Positions 56,154-64,000 of a stretch of DNA of 64,000 nt are shown in pieces; the first letter of the stretch is position 1; the number at the start of each line of letters is the position of its first letter. The notes under the pieces are model-generated. The model had not been told where the DNA came from. It did not search any database and saw only the letters and a program-made list of their open reading frames with translations. The stretch is from Natronosalvus caseinilyticus. Lineage in GTDB: Archaea; Halobacteriota; Halobacteria; Halobacteriales; Natrialbaceae. The stretch spans positions 2,914,001 to 2,978,000 of the forward strand of contig NZ_CP071596.1 in NCBI RefSeq assembly GCF_017357105.1, in the 5' to 3' direction. Position numbers and translations under genes: made by a program.

Positions 56154-56915
56154 TTACTCGTCGGTCTCGTCTTCGTCGTCGCCTTCGTCGAGCAGTTCGT
56201 TCTCCACGAGGTACTCCTCGATACGGTCGTCGTCGAACTGGACGAACGACTCCGTCTCGGCGTCGATCGTCGCCAGGCCGACTTCGGTAGGCAGGAGGGA
56301 GTCGTCGTTGACCGACGCGAGCGCCTCGAGGGCGAGCGCGACGCCGCTGTCGAGGTCCGCCTCTTCGTCGTAGTTGTCCTCGAGGAAGCCCTGGAGTTCG
56401 CCGCGTTCGGCGCCGACGGCGAGGGCTTTCCACTCGTAGGGCGTTCCCGACGGGTCGGTCTCGAAGAGGCGGGGTTCGCCGTTCTCGATGCCGCCGACGA
56501 TGAGCGCGACGCCGAACGGGCGGGCGCCGCCGACCTGGGTATACTGCTGGATGTGGTCGGTGATCTCTTTGGTCAGGCTCTCGACGCCGATGGGTTCGCC
56601 GTAGCGGAGGTGGTTGACCTGTGCGCGCCGCCGGGCGAAGTCGATGAGCTGGCGGGCGTCGGCGACGTGGCCGGCGCTCGCGATGCCGATGTGGTCGTCG
56701 GCTTTGTGGATCTTCTCGACGCTCGAGTCCTCGAGCAGCGGCGACGGGATCCGCTTGTCGACGGCCAGGACGACGCCGCCAGCCGTTCGGATGCCGATGC
56801 TCGCGGTGCCACGTTTGACCGCCTCGCGGGCGTACTCTACCTGGTAGAGTCGGCCATCTGGCGAGAAGATCGTGATGCCGCGGTCGTACGCCTGCTGTTG
56901 GGCTTGTCCCTGCAT
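56154..56915 (-). CDS. psmA: Proteasome subunit alpha
   Basis: A 253-residue 20S alpha subunit. N-terminal gate YDRGITIFSPDGRLYQVEYA (alpha-annulus helix), GVVLAVDKRIPSPLLE, and IGIASAGHVADARQLIDFAR. The C-terminus is a Glu/Asp-rich tail. It forms the outer rings of the cytoplasmic protease and binds PAN or Cdc48. The neighbour order (SBDS, Pop5, Rpp30) is the archaeal RNA-processing / proteasome cluster. Confidence 0.97.
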   Translation of the reverse strand: MQGQAQQQAYDRGITIFSPDGRLYQVEYAREAVKRGTASIGIRTAGGVVLAVDKRIPSPLLEDSSVEKIHKADDHIGIASAGHVADARQLIDFARRRAQVNHLRYGEPIGVESLTKEITDHIQQYTQVGGARPFGVALIVGGIENGEPRLFETDPSGTPYEWKALAVGAERGELQGFLEDNYDEEADLDSGVALALEALASVNDDSLLPTEVGLATIDAETESFVQFDDDRIEEYLVENELLDEGDDEDETDE

Positions 56916-57333
56916 AGTATCACGTTAACGTTAGATCGGAATCGAGGGGTGTCGTGGTGTGACGGTCGCGTCATCGAGTCGCGGTGAAACGGCGCCGGCA
57001 CCGATTCCATCGGGCCGGGTGACTGCCCCCGGAAGACCGCTATCGGCACCAGTCATCGCCACAGGATGGAAACGACGCTCGTTCGCCCGACGACTCGGTC
57101 AGCGATGTCGAACACGACGAATCTCTCTACTCGACCTTACCGGCGGCGTCCTAAATAGTTTTCTTCCTCCGGTCTCGCTTACCGCGGTCCGGGGGTGTAT
57201 TCGTCTCGAGCGTTCGTCTCGAGCGTTCGTTTCGAGTGTTCGTCTCGAGCGGCGGTCACGGAGGGCGGAAGTCCCGCGAACGGAGACTGGGCGTCGGGCT
57301 CGAGAAACTGGGGCCTCGTCGACGAGCGGGCCG
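56916..57333. other. 418-base intergenic region upstream of psmA
   Basis: No gene on either strand that looks coding. A minus-strand TATA-like CTATTTAG (about 57152-57160) would give a 200-base leader to psmA. A closer weak promoter may lie near 56935-56950. The 13-bp tandem repeat at 57200-57251 is here. Confidence 0.45.
57200..57251 (+). repeat. Tandem repeat, 13-bp unit, four copies
   Basis: TTCGTCTCGAGCG at 57200-57212, 57213-57225, a variant TTCGTTTCGAGTG at 57226-57238 and a fourth copy at 57239-57251. The period is close to a DNA helical turn plus two bases. Confidence 0.9.
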
Positions 57334-57681
57334 TCACAGGTGCGATTCGGCCCCCCGGATCGTCCCGCTCACCCCTCGAACGACCAGACCCAGCGGCGCG
57401 TCGTCGACGCTGTGAACGCAGGCGACCGCGGCTCGAGCGCGTTCGATCTCGCCGTGGCGGACGCGGATGATCGCCTCCCCGCTCCCTGTATCGGCGTCGA
57501 AGCGAAACCGGACGACCGCCAGGTCGGCGTCCGCGCTCCCCGGATCGCCGAGGAGGTTCTGCCCGGCGTACCAGACCTCACGCTGGAAGGCCCGCCGACC
57601 GATGGCGACGTCGGGCCGGGTCTCGAGGGTGACGGCGAGGTACCGCCAGCGCGGCCGGAGGTGTTTGGGGAGGTGTTTCAT
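57334..57681 (-). CDS. rnp2: RNase P protein component 2 (Pop5 homolog)
   Basis: A 115-residue Pop5/Rnp2 protein: MKHLPKHLRPRWRYLAVTLE is the standard start, FQREVWYAGQNLLGDPGSADA the central helix, and RVRHGEIERARAAVACV the conserved C-terminal part. It pairs with Rpp30 in the catalytic half of archaeal RNase P. The start is 16 bases downstream of the methyltransferase stop. ATG 57681 is used rather than a start 16 codons upstream. Confidence 0.93.
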   Translation of the reverse strand: MKHLPKHLRPRWRYLAVTLETRPDVAIGRRAFQREVWYAGQNLLGDPGSADADLAVVRFRFDADTGSGEAIIRVRHGEIERARAAVACVHSVDDAPLGLVVRGVSGTIRGAESHL

Positions 57682-57697
57682 GGGTGGGTACAGCGAC

Positions 57698-58318
57698 TCA
57701 CGCCTCCTGGTTCTCGGCACGCTCGGCAACCAGGACGCCGACCTGGTCGTGAACGCGCTCGACCGCCGTCAGCGAGAAGCCGGCGTCGGTGAACGCGTCT
57801 GCCAGCGTACCGACCGTCGCCGGATCGTCGACCGATGGGTCGTAGAACGGCTCGCTCGGGTCCGGTTCGCCGAAGAACATCACGTCCCCGAGGACGAATC
57901 GTCGGGGCTCGAGGGCGGCGATGACGTCGATCGCCTCGCGTTTCTCGTCGTCTGCGAGGTGGTGCATGGCGAAGTTCGAGGTGACGATATCGACGGAGAC
58001 GCCGTCGACGTCGGGTTCGCGGAAGGTTCCGTAGTCGAAAGAGACGTTCTCGAGGCCGCGCTCCTCGGCTTTCGCGCGCGCTTCGTCCATCATGCCTTCA
58101 CTGATGTCCCGGCCAATCACGGCCTCGGCGTCGGGAGCGAGTGCGAGGGCGATAGCTCCGGTTCCGGCACCGAGGTCGAGGACCGAATCGTCGGATTCGG
58201 GGGCCGCGTGTTCGATAACCAGATTCGCGCACGCGCGATACTCCTCGCTGCCCGAGTCGTCGTACTCACTCGCCTTCTCGTCGAATCGAGCCGCGTGATC
58301 CGCCACGCTTCGTTTCAT
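57698..58318 (-). CDS. Class I SAM-dependent methyltransferase between two RNase P genes
   Basis: A 206-residue Rossmann-fold methyltransferase. Motif I VLDLGAGTGAIALAL, motif II VIGRDISEGMM and the acidic post motif VSVDIVTSNFAMHHL. It carries the generic methyltransferase-11 fold, so the substrate cannot be read. The ATG at 58318 overlaps the 3' end of the Rpp30 gene by 53 bases, so the two are likely co-expressed; an RNA or translation-related substrate is a reasonable guess. Confidence 0.85.
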   Translation of the reverse strand: MKRSVADHAARFDEKASEYDDSGSEEYRACANLVIEHAAPESDDSVLDLGAGTGAIALALAPDAEAVIGRDISEGMMDEARAKAEERGLENVSFDYGTFREPDVDGVSVDIVTSNFAMHHLADDEKREAIDVIAALEPRRFVLGDVMFFGEPDPSEPFYDPSVDDPATVGTLADAFTDAGFSLTAVERVHDQVGVLVAERAENQEA

Positions 58319-59027
58319 ATCGTCCACGTTCGACCCCCGGTTCAATGAACGAATCGGACTGGGTCCGTCGGTTGCGCGCCGCCAGTCGTCCCCACTCCGC
58401 GAGGCCGTCGACGATCCACTCGCGGTCGAAGCCGAGTTCGACGCCGAGCGCGCAGAGTTCCCTCGGCGCCCGTACCTCGAGTGGCCCCTCGGGATCGCCG
58501 CTGACGACGTACGGCGCGTCGTAGTAGTCGACGATCTCCCGGAGTTTGCGAAGAGACTGGATCGCTCGAACCCGCCGACCGCCCGTGGTCCGGAGGATCT
58601 CCGCGAAAGAGAACTCGAGGCGGACGCCGTTGGCCGCGGCGGCCTTCGCGAGTACGTGGTTGACGTCGCCGGAGCCGTCCATGGGGTGAGCGAGCACGTC
58701 GACTTTGTCGGTTTCGACGGCGAACCGGTTGAGCGCGTTCGTGCCGCCGTGGATCGCCAGGATCGTGTACTGCGGTCGGTAGTTCCCCACCGAACCGCTG
58801 GCCTGGTGCGGGTCGTCGGCCCGGATTTCGATGCCGTCGACGACGTCGATGCCGTGCTCGTCAGCCAGATCCTGGGCGTCGAACTCGAGTCTCGAGTCGT
58901 CGTGGTTTCGAACGACTACGCCCTCGAAGCCGTATCTTGCGGCGGTTTCGACGATGCGCGAGACGGCCTCGGCGACCGAGCCGCCGTCGGCCTCGAGGTC
59001 GGGGTCCACGCGAACGGCCTCGTACAT
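58266..59027 (-). CDS. rnp3: RNase P protein component 3 (Rpp30 homolog)
   Basis: A 253-residue TIM-barrel Rpp30 protein of the PHP-like type: MYEAVRVDPD, GVVVRNHDDSRLEF, IEIRADDPHQASGSVG, VDVLAHPM and VRLEFSFAEIL. It pairs with Pop5. The last 25 residues are Arg/Gly/Ser-rich and overlap the methyltransferase start; they may touch RNA. First gene of the rnp3-methyltransferase-rnp2 run. Confidence 0.93.
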   Translation of the reverse strand: MYEAVRVDPDLEADGGSVAEAVSRIVETAARYGFEGVVVRNHDDSRLEFDAQDLADEHGIDVVDGIEIRADDPHQASGSVGNYRPQYTILAIHGGTNALNRFAVETDKVDVLAHPMDGSGDVNHVLAKAAAANGVRLEFSFAEILRTTGGRRVRAIQSLRKLREIVDYYDAPYVVSGDPEGPLEVRAPRELCALGVELGFDREWIVDGLAEWGRLAARNRRTQSDSFIEPGVERGRYETKRGGSRGSIRREGE

Positions 59028-59356
59028 ACGCGTCTCAAGGGACGGCGGTGACTTGTGGTTTGCGACCGTATACGTGGAGAATTGCTACCGATGAGAACCG
59101 CTCTGGGCAACCGACGTGGCCGGACGCGGGGCTCGAGTATTGCGAGAGTCCCGCGTTTCGGGGGAGGGCAGGCCCCACACCAGTTTGTACCGCGAGCGAA
59201 GAAATGAGCGAGCGGGCCGACGACCGATGTGAGAGAACGGAGTGAACGAACGGAGGGAGGAGTGCTTTTGATCGAGCTTTTACCGAGTGCCAGCGCGTCG
59301 TGCGCCAGCTACGCAGGCGTCGACGCGAAACAATCGCAGCGTAAAAGGTCGGTTCT
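59028..59356. other. 329-base intergenic region
   Basis: Between rnp3 and the TbsP-like gene, both on the minus strand. I see no gene. It must hold the rnp3 promoter and a terminator for the upstream gene. A repeated GAGCGA motif (near 59200-59215) is the only visible structure. Confidence 0.5.
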
Positions 59357-60175
59357 CTAGTTCAGAATACTCTGAGCGACCGTCGCCAGCTGGCCGTTGT
59401 CGGCCTCGTCGAGGCGCTCGTCGCCGATCTTGAGGCGCAGGCGTGGACGACCGACGTCGATTGGGACCTTCTCGGTGTCGATCAGGCCCATATCCTCGAG
59501 CTTGGTCTTCGTTCGGCTGAACGTCGCCTTGCTGGCGATGCCGACGTCCTCGCCCCACTTGCTGATGTCGTAGAGCAGGGCCTCGTTCCTGGCAGCGACG
59601 AGCAGCGAGATGGTGACCTCGTCGAGGCCCTCACCGTCACCGCGGGCGGTCTCGAGCGAGTTGAGGATCGCCGTGAAGTCCTCCTCGGCCTCGGGGCTGA
59701 TCTCGTCGGTGAGCGTCTCGCGGACGCGCGTGATCGGCGGCGTCCGGAGGTTGAAGTCGTTGGCTTCCTCCCAGCGGCCGGCGTAGGTGTCGAACGCGGC
59801 CTCGACGAACTCCTCGTCCTCGGTGACGAGGCCGCCAACGCGGTCGCCCGCGTGGACGACGGCGACGACGCTGTCTTCGGTAATGAGCAGGGAGTTTTCG
59901 GGGGCCTGCTCGAGGGTTCGCAGCTCGAGGGCACCGTCGGCGATGAGGTCGGCGGCGTTCGAGGCGACGATGAAGTCGTCCATGACGTCCTTGAGCGTGC
60001 GGTCGTCCGCGAGCATGTGGACGGTCGGGAGATCGCCGTCGAAGGCCGTCGCGACGGTGACGAACTCGTCGATGGCGTCCCAGGACGGGTTGATCATGTA
60101 TACGTCGCCTGTCGTCTCCCCGAGAACGGACTCGAGGATATCGTCAATCTGGTGGTTGAGTAAATTCGATGCCAT
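59357..60175 (-). CDS. tbsP: TbsP-like haloarchaeal transcriptional regulator (DUF5821)
   Basis: A 272-residue protein. An N-terminal effector-like domain (about 1-150, MASNLLNHQIDDILESVLGE, VHMLADDRTLKDVMDDFI) is followed by a winged helix (about 185-250, LLYDISKWGEDVGIASKATF and MGLIDTEKVPIDVGRPRLRL). I recognise it from memory as the haloarchaeal family containing TbsP, which in Haloferax acts with TrmB on gluconeogenic genes; the match is not verified. ATG 60175 has a TATA (60204-60213) about 33 bases upstream, so the extension to 60187 is rejected. Confidence 0.75.
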   Translation of the reverse strand: MASNLLNHQIDDILESVLGETTGDVYMINPSWDAIDEFVTVATAFDGDLPTVHMLADDRTLKDVMDDFIVASNAADLIADGALELRTLEQAPENSLLITEDSVVAVVHAGDRVGGLVTEDEEFVEAAFDTYAGRWEEANDFNLRTPPITRVRETLTDEISPEAEEDFTAILNSLETARGDGEGLDEVTISLLVAARNEALLYDISKWGEDVGIASKATFSRTKTKLEDMGLIDTEKVPIDVGRPRLRLKIGDERLDEADNGQLATVAQSILN

Positions 60176-60554
60176 GCGTATACACAAGTAATTGATGGCC
60201 AGCTACTTAATATTGTTGGCCCCAATTCCGCCAAACCTTGTGGTTAACGCCCAGATGAGGTGATTTTTGTCGCTTTTCTCGGCATTTCTTCCGACCGACC
60301 GAGAGTTTAGCTAGCAAGACGCATACAGAAAGCCATCCGGCAACGGCCCGTCCTGCGTTCCGTCCCTCAGTGACGGATAGAGACGTACCTGTGCTAGATA
60401 GTCACACAATAGCAACAGTTAACTCCCCTGAATGCCATTCCTGTTGTCGTATGGGTGTCACGGATACGCGACCGTGGGGACGAGAGCGAGGATCCTTCGA
60501 ACAGCCGATTCAGGATCACGAGACGACGACCGACGCGTCCAGCCGAATCAGCAC
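60176..60554. other. 379-base intergenic region with the tbsP promoter
   Basis: Minus-strand TATA AATATTAAGT at 60204-60213 serves tbsP. The remainder holds the 3' end of the CHAT gene transcript. A 5-bp stem hairpin CCGTC...GACGG (60360-60376) is present. A plus-strand frame of 66 codons from 60370 has no promoter or family marks. Confidence 0.5.
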
Positions 60555-62633
60555 TTACGGAGGCCCCTGACCGCCGAACTTGCTGGCGAGTTCGGTCGAC
60601 CAGTAGACGTCACCGTCGTAGATGACCGCGACGTTCGATTCCGCGAGAAACGCCGCGAGTTCTGCTCGGTCGAGCGTAAACGTCGCTGGCGACCCACAGA
60701 GGTAGCTGTACTCGTTGTCGGCCGCGTGCGGGAAGTAGTAGAGGCCGTTGACCCGTGTGGAGTAACACTCGAGTTCGAGTACGTACCGGCCGTCCTCCAG
60801 CCGGTCGATGGTCGCCGTCGTCGGCAACTCGAGGTTGCCGCCCGTCAGCGCGTGTGTGCCGTCGCCGACGACGGCGTAGTCTTTGCCCATCATGATTCGC
60901 CGGCGTGCGAGTCCCATCGCGCGCTCGAAGCTAAAGCCGTGGACGAGGAGTTTTGCGAACGTCGCGCCGACTTTTAGTGCGTGCTCGTTGAGTACCTGCG
61001 TGAACGTCACCGCTCCCGCGACGCTCCCGCGTTCGATGAGCTCCATTCCCTCGTAGTATGAGCCACAGGCGTTCAGGAAGAACGTCTCGACGCGACACTG
61101 TTCGAGGCTCGAGACCGAGAGCGATCCGTCGGGACACCGGAACCCGCCGGTCTCGCAGTGACCGATGTAGTGGACGAACGCGTGGTCGTCCTCGAGCAAT
61201 CGAGCGAGCGCGTCGGTCGTGAGGTGTTCCTCGACGCGAACGTCGAGGGAGAGTTCCTCCGCTCGCTGTTGATAGATTTCGGCGACCCGTTCGCGTTCGC
61301 CGGCCATCTCGGGGTCGTTCAGGACGACACGGATCGACGTCGACTCGGTGTCGCGCTCGAGGAATCGGAGGCGATTCCGGTAGGCGCCGACTGTCGATTT
61401 GAAGACGTCGATGGGGACACCGTCTGCGAGCCAGCCGTGGGCGCGTCCACCGCGGAGTTCCGGTTTGACGATGTTGACTGAGGCGACCTTCCCGGTTCCT
61501 GACGACCCGCTGCGGTAGAAGTCGGTGAGCGACCGTTCGACCAGTTCTCGCCCCTCGAGCGTCGACGTCCTGGGCATGAAGATCAGACTGAGGCGGTCGA
61601 GCAGGTAGGGAATCGCTTCGACGCTCGCGGCGTTCGGCTCGACGTACGTCGAGAGGTGCCACTCCGGCAGGCGATGTTTGACCGCGGCGTACGGAACGTC
61701 GAGGTACGTCGATAGCCGTTCCTGGGGCGTCACGTGGTACAGTCGCTCTGCATCGAGGTTGAGGACATCCAGGAGACTCGATTCCGCGAGCGTGGTGCCG
61801 TAGGGACCGGCGTTGCGAACGAGACAGTCCAGGAAGAACCACTGCCGCAGGCACTGTTCGACGTCCCGCTCGAGGTCGGGCATCGGCGCGAGTTCGTGTT
61901 CACGGGCGACTGACGGGAAGCGAATTCGTGGTGTCGCATCGGGTTCGGTCCTGACCGTCGCCTGCAGATAGTACGCGAGCGGCGCCGTCACGAACAGCGT
62001 GTCGTAACACGGCGGGACGACGAGTTCGATGCCGGACCGGGACGCCTGCTCGAGGACCGAGTCGGGTGCCGAAAACGTGGGGCCGGTCTCGAGCAACGGT
62101 GGATGACCGCGGAGCGTCGGGTACGTACGATCAGGTGAGTCGGTCTTGATCGACGACGAGAGCGCAGAGAGGCCGCGAGCGAACCCGGCGGGCGTGTCCG
62201 GAATCGTGATCGTCTCGGCCGGCAATTCGTGACGGCTCCGGAAGCCCAGGATGGTTCGCGTGCGCTCGGGGAAGGAGACGACCAGCGAGGAATAGTCCGG
62301 TGCGCGCTGGACGACCGCCTCCCCCGAGAACCGGAGGTAGGTCTTGATGCCCGTGTCGATGTCAAGGACGTACTCACCGGGCGGAAGCGTCAACGAGTGT
62401 TGATCCGGCTCGAGGTGGAATCGTTCGTCGCGGCCGAGCGAGAACGCGTAGACGACGGCGTGGGGGAATCGGAAGGCGGTTGCCGTCACTGCGACGGTGT
62501 CGTCGACCGGCCGCGAGATGTCCGGGCCGGGGCCTTCGACGTCGAGGCCGATCCCCTGCACGCGGAGTTCGGCGTTGTCCGCGTCGACCACTCGCAGGTG
62601 GGTGTCGTCGTCGGCCACCTCCCACTCTATCAT
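60555..62633 (-). CDS. CHAT-domain caspase-like peptidase
   Basis: A 692-residue protein. The first 380 residues form a beta-rich region (about 1-150) and a helical middle with no recognised family. A CHAT domain follows (about 400-600): the catalytic His492 is in VHYIGHCETGG and Cys523 in TFFLNACGSYYEG, the separase/caspase-type His-Cys dyad. A C-terminal part (600-692) with AVVGDGTHALTGG may close the site. No signal peptide, so cytoplasmic. It is alone: tbsP is 380 bases downstream and glyA diverges upstream. CHAT proteases elsewhere act in immune or cell-death systems, but no partner is seen here. Confidence 0.85.
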   Translation of the reverse strand: MIEWEVADDDTHLRVVDADNAELRVQGIGLDVEGPGPDISRPVDDTVAVTATAFRFPHAVVYAFSLGRDERFHLEPDQHSLTLPPGEYVLDIDTGIKTYLRFSGEAVVQRAPDYSSLVVSFPERTRTILGFRSRHELPAETITIPDTPAGFARGLSALSSSIKTDSPDRTYPTLRGHPPLLETGPTFSAPDSVLEQASRSGIELVVPPCYDTLFVTAPLAYYLQATVRTEPDATPRIRFPSVAREHELAPMPDLERDVEQCLRQWFFLDCLVRNAGPYGTTLAESSLLDVLNLDAERLYHVTPQERLSTYLDVPYAAVKHRLPEWHLSTYVEPNAASVEAIPYLLDRLSLIFMPRTSTLEGRELVERSLTDFYRSGSSGTGKVASVNIVKPELRGGRAHGWLADGVPIDVFKSTVGAYRNRLRFLERDTESTSIRVVLNDPEMAGERERVAEIYQQRAEELSLDVRVEEHLTTDALARLLEDDHAFVHYIGHCETGGFRCPDGSLSVSSLEQCRVETFFLNACGSYYEGMELIERGSVAGAVTFTQVLNEHALKVGATFAKLLVHGFSFERAMGLARRRIMMGKDYAVVGDGTHALTGGNLELPTTATIDRLEDGRYVLELECYSTRVNGLYYFPHAADNEYSYLCGSPATFTLDRAELAAFLAESNVAVIYDGDVYWSTELASKFGGQGPP

Positions 62634-62781
62634 TCGGTTCGATGAATCTTCGTCCGTGAAGTTAGTTGTATCGCCGTACTAGTTGCATAGTTTATGTATT
62701 CTACGTCGCCGCCTTGCTGCACAGTTTCGAGGCACTCGCCCTCGAGTGGGGTTGCGGCCCACGTTGCCGGGGAGAGGTACA

Positions 62782-62788
62782 CTTATAC
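62782..62788 (+). promoter_or_regulatory. TATA box of glyA
   Basis: CTTATAC, 27 bases before the ATG at 62812, consistent with a leaderless mRNA. It fixes the glyA start. Confidence 0.6.
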
Positions 62789-62811
62789 AGCGTCCGGGCG
62801 CCACTGGAAAT

Positions 62812-64000
62812 ATGGACCACGACCACGTCCGGGGGGTCGACCCCGCCGTCGCCGACGCGCTCGAAGGTGAGATCGAACGACAGCAGGACACGCTGTCGAT
62901 GATCGCCAGCGAGAACCACGTCAGCCGCGCCGTTCTCGACGCCCAGGGGAGCGCGCTCACGAACAAGTACGCCGAGGGCTACCCCGGCGCGCGCTACTAC
63001 GGCGGCTGTCGGTACGCCGACGAGGTCGAACAGCTCGCCATCGACCGCGCGACGGAACTCTTCGGCGCCGAGCACGTCAACGTCCAGCCCCACTCCGGCA
63101 CCCAGGCCAACCAGGCCGTCTACTTCGCGATGCTCGAGCCCGGCGACAAGATCCTCTCGCTCGACCTGACCCACGGCGGCCACCTCAGTCACGGTCACCC
63201 GGCGAACTTCACCGGCCAGCTCTACGAGGTCGAGCAGTACGAGGTCGATCCCGAAACGGGGTACCTCGATTACGACGGCCTCGCCGACCACGCCGCCGAG
63301 TTCGAACCGGACGTCATCGTCTCGGGGTACTCCGCGTATCCGCGCGAGGTCGAGTGGGAACGCATCCAGGACGTCGCCGAGGAGGTCGACGCGCTCCACC
63401 TCGCCGACATCGCCCACATCACGGGTCTCGTGGCCGCGGGCGTCCACTCCTCGCCCGTGGGCGTCGCAGACTTCGTGACCGGCTCGACCCACAAGACGAT
63501 TCGTTCCGGACGTGGCGGCATCGTCATGACGAGCGAGGAGTACGCCGACGACGTCGATTCCGCCGTGTTCCCCGGCGGTCAGGGCGGCCCGCTCATGCAC
63601 AACATCGCCGGCAAGGCCGTCGGCTTCGGCGAGGCGCTCGAGCCCGAGTTCGAGACCTACGCCGAACGGACGGTCGCCAACGCGAAGGCCCTCGGCGAGA
63701 CGCTCACCGACCACGGGTTTTCGCTCGTTTCGGGCGGCACGGACAACCACCTCGTGCTCGTGGACCTCCGGGAGTCTCACCCCGATACGACCGGCGGTGA
63801 CGCCGAAGAGGCGCTCGAGGACGCCGGCATCGTCCTCAACGCGAACACCGTCCCCGGCGAGACGCGCTCGGCGTTCAACCCGAGCGGCATTCGGGCCGGG
63901 ACCCCGGCGCTGACGACCCGTGGCTTCGACGAGGACGACCTGCGGACCGTCGGCGACCTCATCGCGCGCGTGATCGATTCGCCCGAGGACAAGGACGTGA
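62812..64000 (+). CDS. glyA: Serine hydroxymethyltransferase, 3' partial
   Basis: The first 396 residues of SHMT, cut by the window end; the family is about 415 residues here, so only a short tail is missing. Marks: MIASENHVS, NKYAEGYPGARYYGG, VNVQPHSGTQANQAVYFA and the PLP Lys in TGSTHKTIRSGRGG. It interconverts serine and glycine using a folate or pterin carrier in the cytoplasm. It diverges from the CHAT gene with a 178-base gap. Confidence 0.95.
   Translation, partial: MDHDHVRGVDPAVADALEGEIERQQDTLSMIASENHVSRAVLDAQGSALTNKYAEGYPGARYYGGCRYADEVEQLAIDRATELFGAEHVNVQPHSGTQANQAVYFAMLEPGDKILSLDLTHGGHLSHGHPANFTGQLYEVEQYEVDPETGYLDYDGLADHAAEFEPDVIVSGYSAYPREVEWERIQDVAEEVDALHLADIAHITGLVAAGVHSSPVGVADFVTGSTHKTIRSGRGGIVMTSEEYADDVDSAVFPGGQGGPLMHNIAGKAVGFGEALEPEFETYAERTVANAKALGETLTDHGFSLVSGGTDNHLVLVDLRESHPDTTGGDAEEALEDAGIVLNANTVPGETRSAFNPSGIRAGTPALTTRGFDEDDLRTVGDLIARVIDSPEDKDV

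Noticed and set aside
56039-56433. N-terminal extension of SBDS made of Arg/Pro repeats
   Set aside because: It comes from the opposite strand of psmA and the repeats at 56085-56149. The family N-terminus starts at 56013.
59280-59558. Minus-strand 92-residue frame at the end of tbsP
   Set aside because: A shadow of tbsP in another frame with Arg-rich composition.
60370-60570. 66-residue plus-strand frame between tbsP and the CHAT gene
   Set aside because: No promoter at the usual spacing, no family marks, and its end overlaps the CHAT gene on the other strand.

Overview
The window is a chromosome segment of a halophilic archaeon. The evidence is high GC, strongly acidic proteins, twin-arginine lipoprotein signals, mostly leaderless promoters with a TATA box 25-33 bases before the start codon, and archaeal versions of gltX, rnj, psmA, radB, cdc48, sbds and the RNase P subunits. 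The palindrome CTCGAG is strikingly common, which would suit the Natrialbaceae, but the genus cannot be fixed from the sequence alone. There are no rRNA or tRNA genes, no CRISPR array and no intact insertion sequence.

Region 1 (1-13.8 kb) is a carbohydrate island. It holds a DHDPS-family sugar-acid aldolase (cut by the window edge), the two permeases and the binding protein of a CUT1 sugar ABC transporter, an enolase-superfamily sugar-acid dehydratase, a GH3 beta-glucosidase broken by two frameshifts, a GH31 alpha-xylosidase, the transporter ATPase and an IclR regulator. Together they suggest import and breakdown of alpha-xyloside or xyloglucan-type oligosaccharides. A YeiH-type permease with a 45-residue upstream gene sits inside the island.

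Region 2 (14.4-24.3 kb) is a nitrogen-compound or peptide scavenging locus. It has a second IclR regulator flanked by two copies of one 17-bp inverted repeat, a class I glutamine amidotransferase-like protein, an M20 carbamoylase/amidohydrolase, and a tightly coupled dppA-B-C-DF-DUF1028 operon with both ATPases fused.

Region 3 (24.6-37.8 kb) is mixed core: a secreted lipase-like hydrolase, RNase J, the isoprenoid diphosphate synthase IdsA, a lipoprotein, GltX, a small zinc-binding protein, a CDGSH protein, a multi-PAS histidine kinase, an SDR, a creatinase-like M24 protein lacking metal ligands, and heme A synthase.

Region 4 (38-47 kb) has transporters (BASS, NhaP type), a flavin monooxygenase-like protein, an AhpD-like protein, a receiver domain whose phospho-acceptor is Glu, a frameshifted LMW phosphatase/ArsC gene, and several membrane or envelope proteins.

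Region 5 (47-64 kb) is information processing and proteostasis: a four-CBS protein with a probable ribosome hibernation-like tail, RadB divergent from a RuvC-fold predicted nuclease, LarC, Cdc48, FUN14, then SBDS / proteasome alpha / Pop5 / methyltransferase / Rpp30, a TbsP-like regulator, a CHAT-domain protease and glyA (cut by the window end).

Short tandem duplications, several of them carrying CTCGAG or CTCGA, recur between genes. The GH3 gene seems to have been broken by a deletion between two CTCGAGAA copies.
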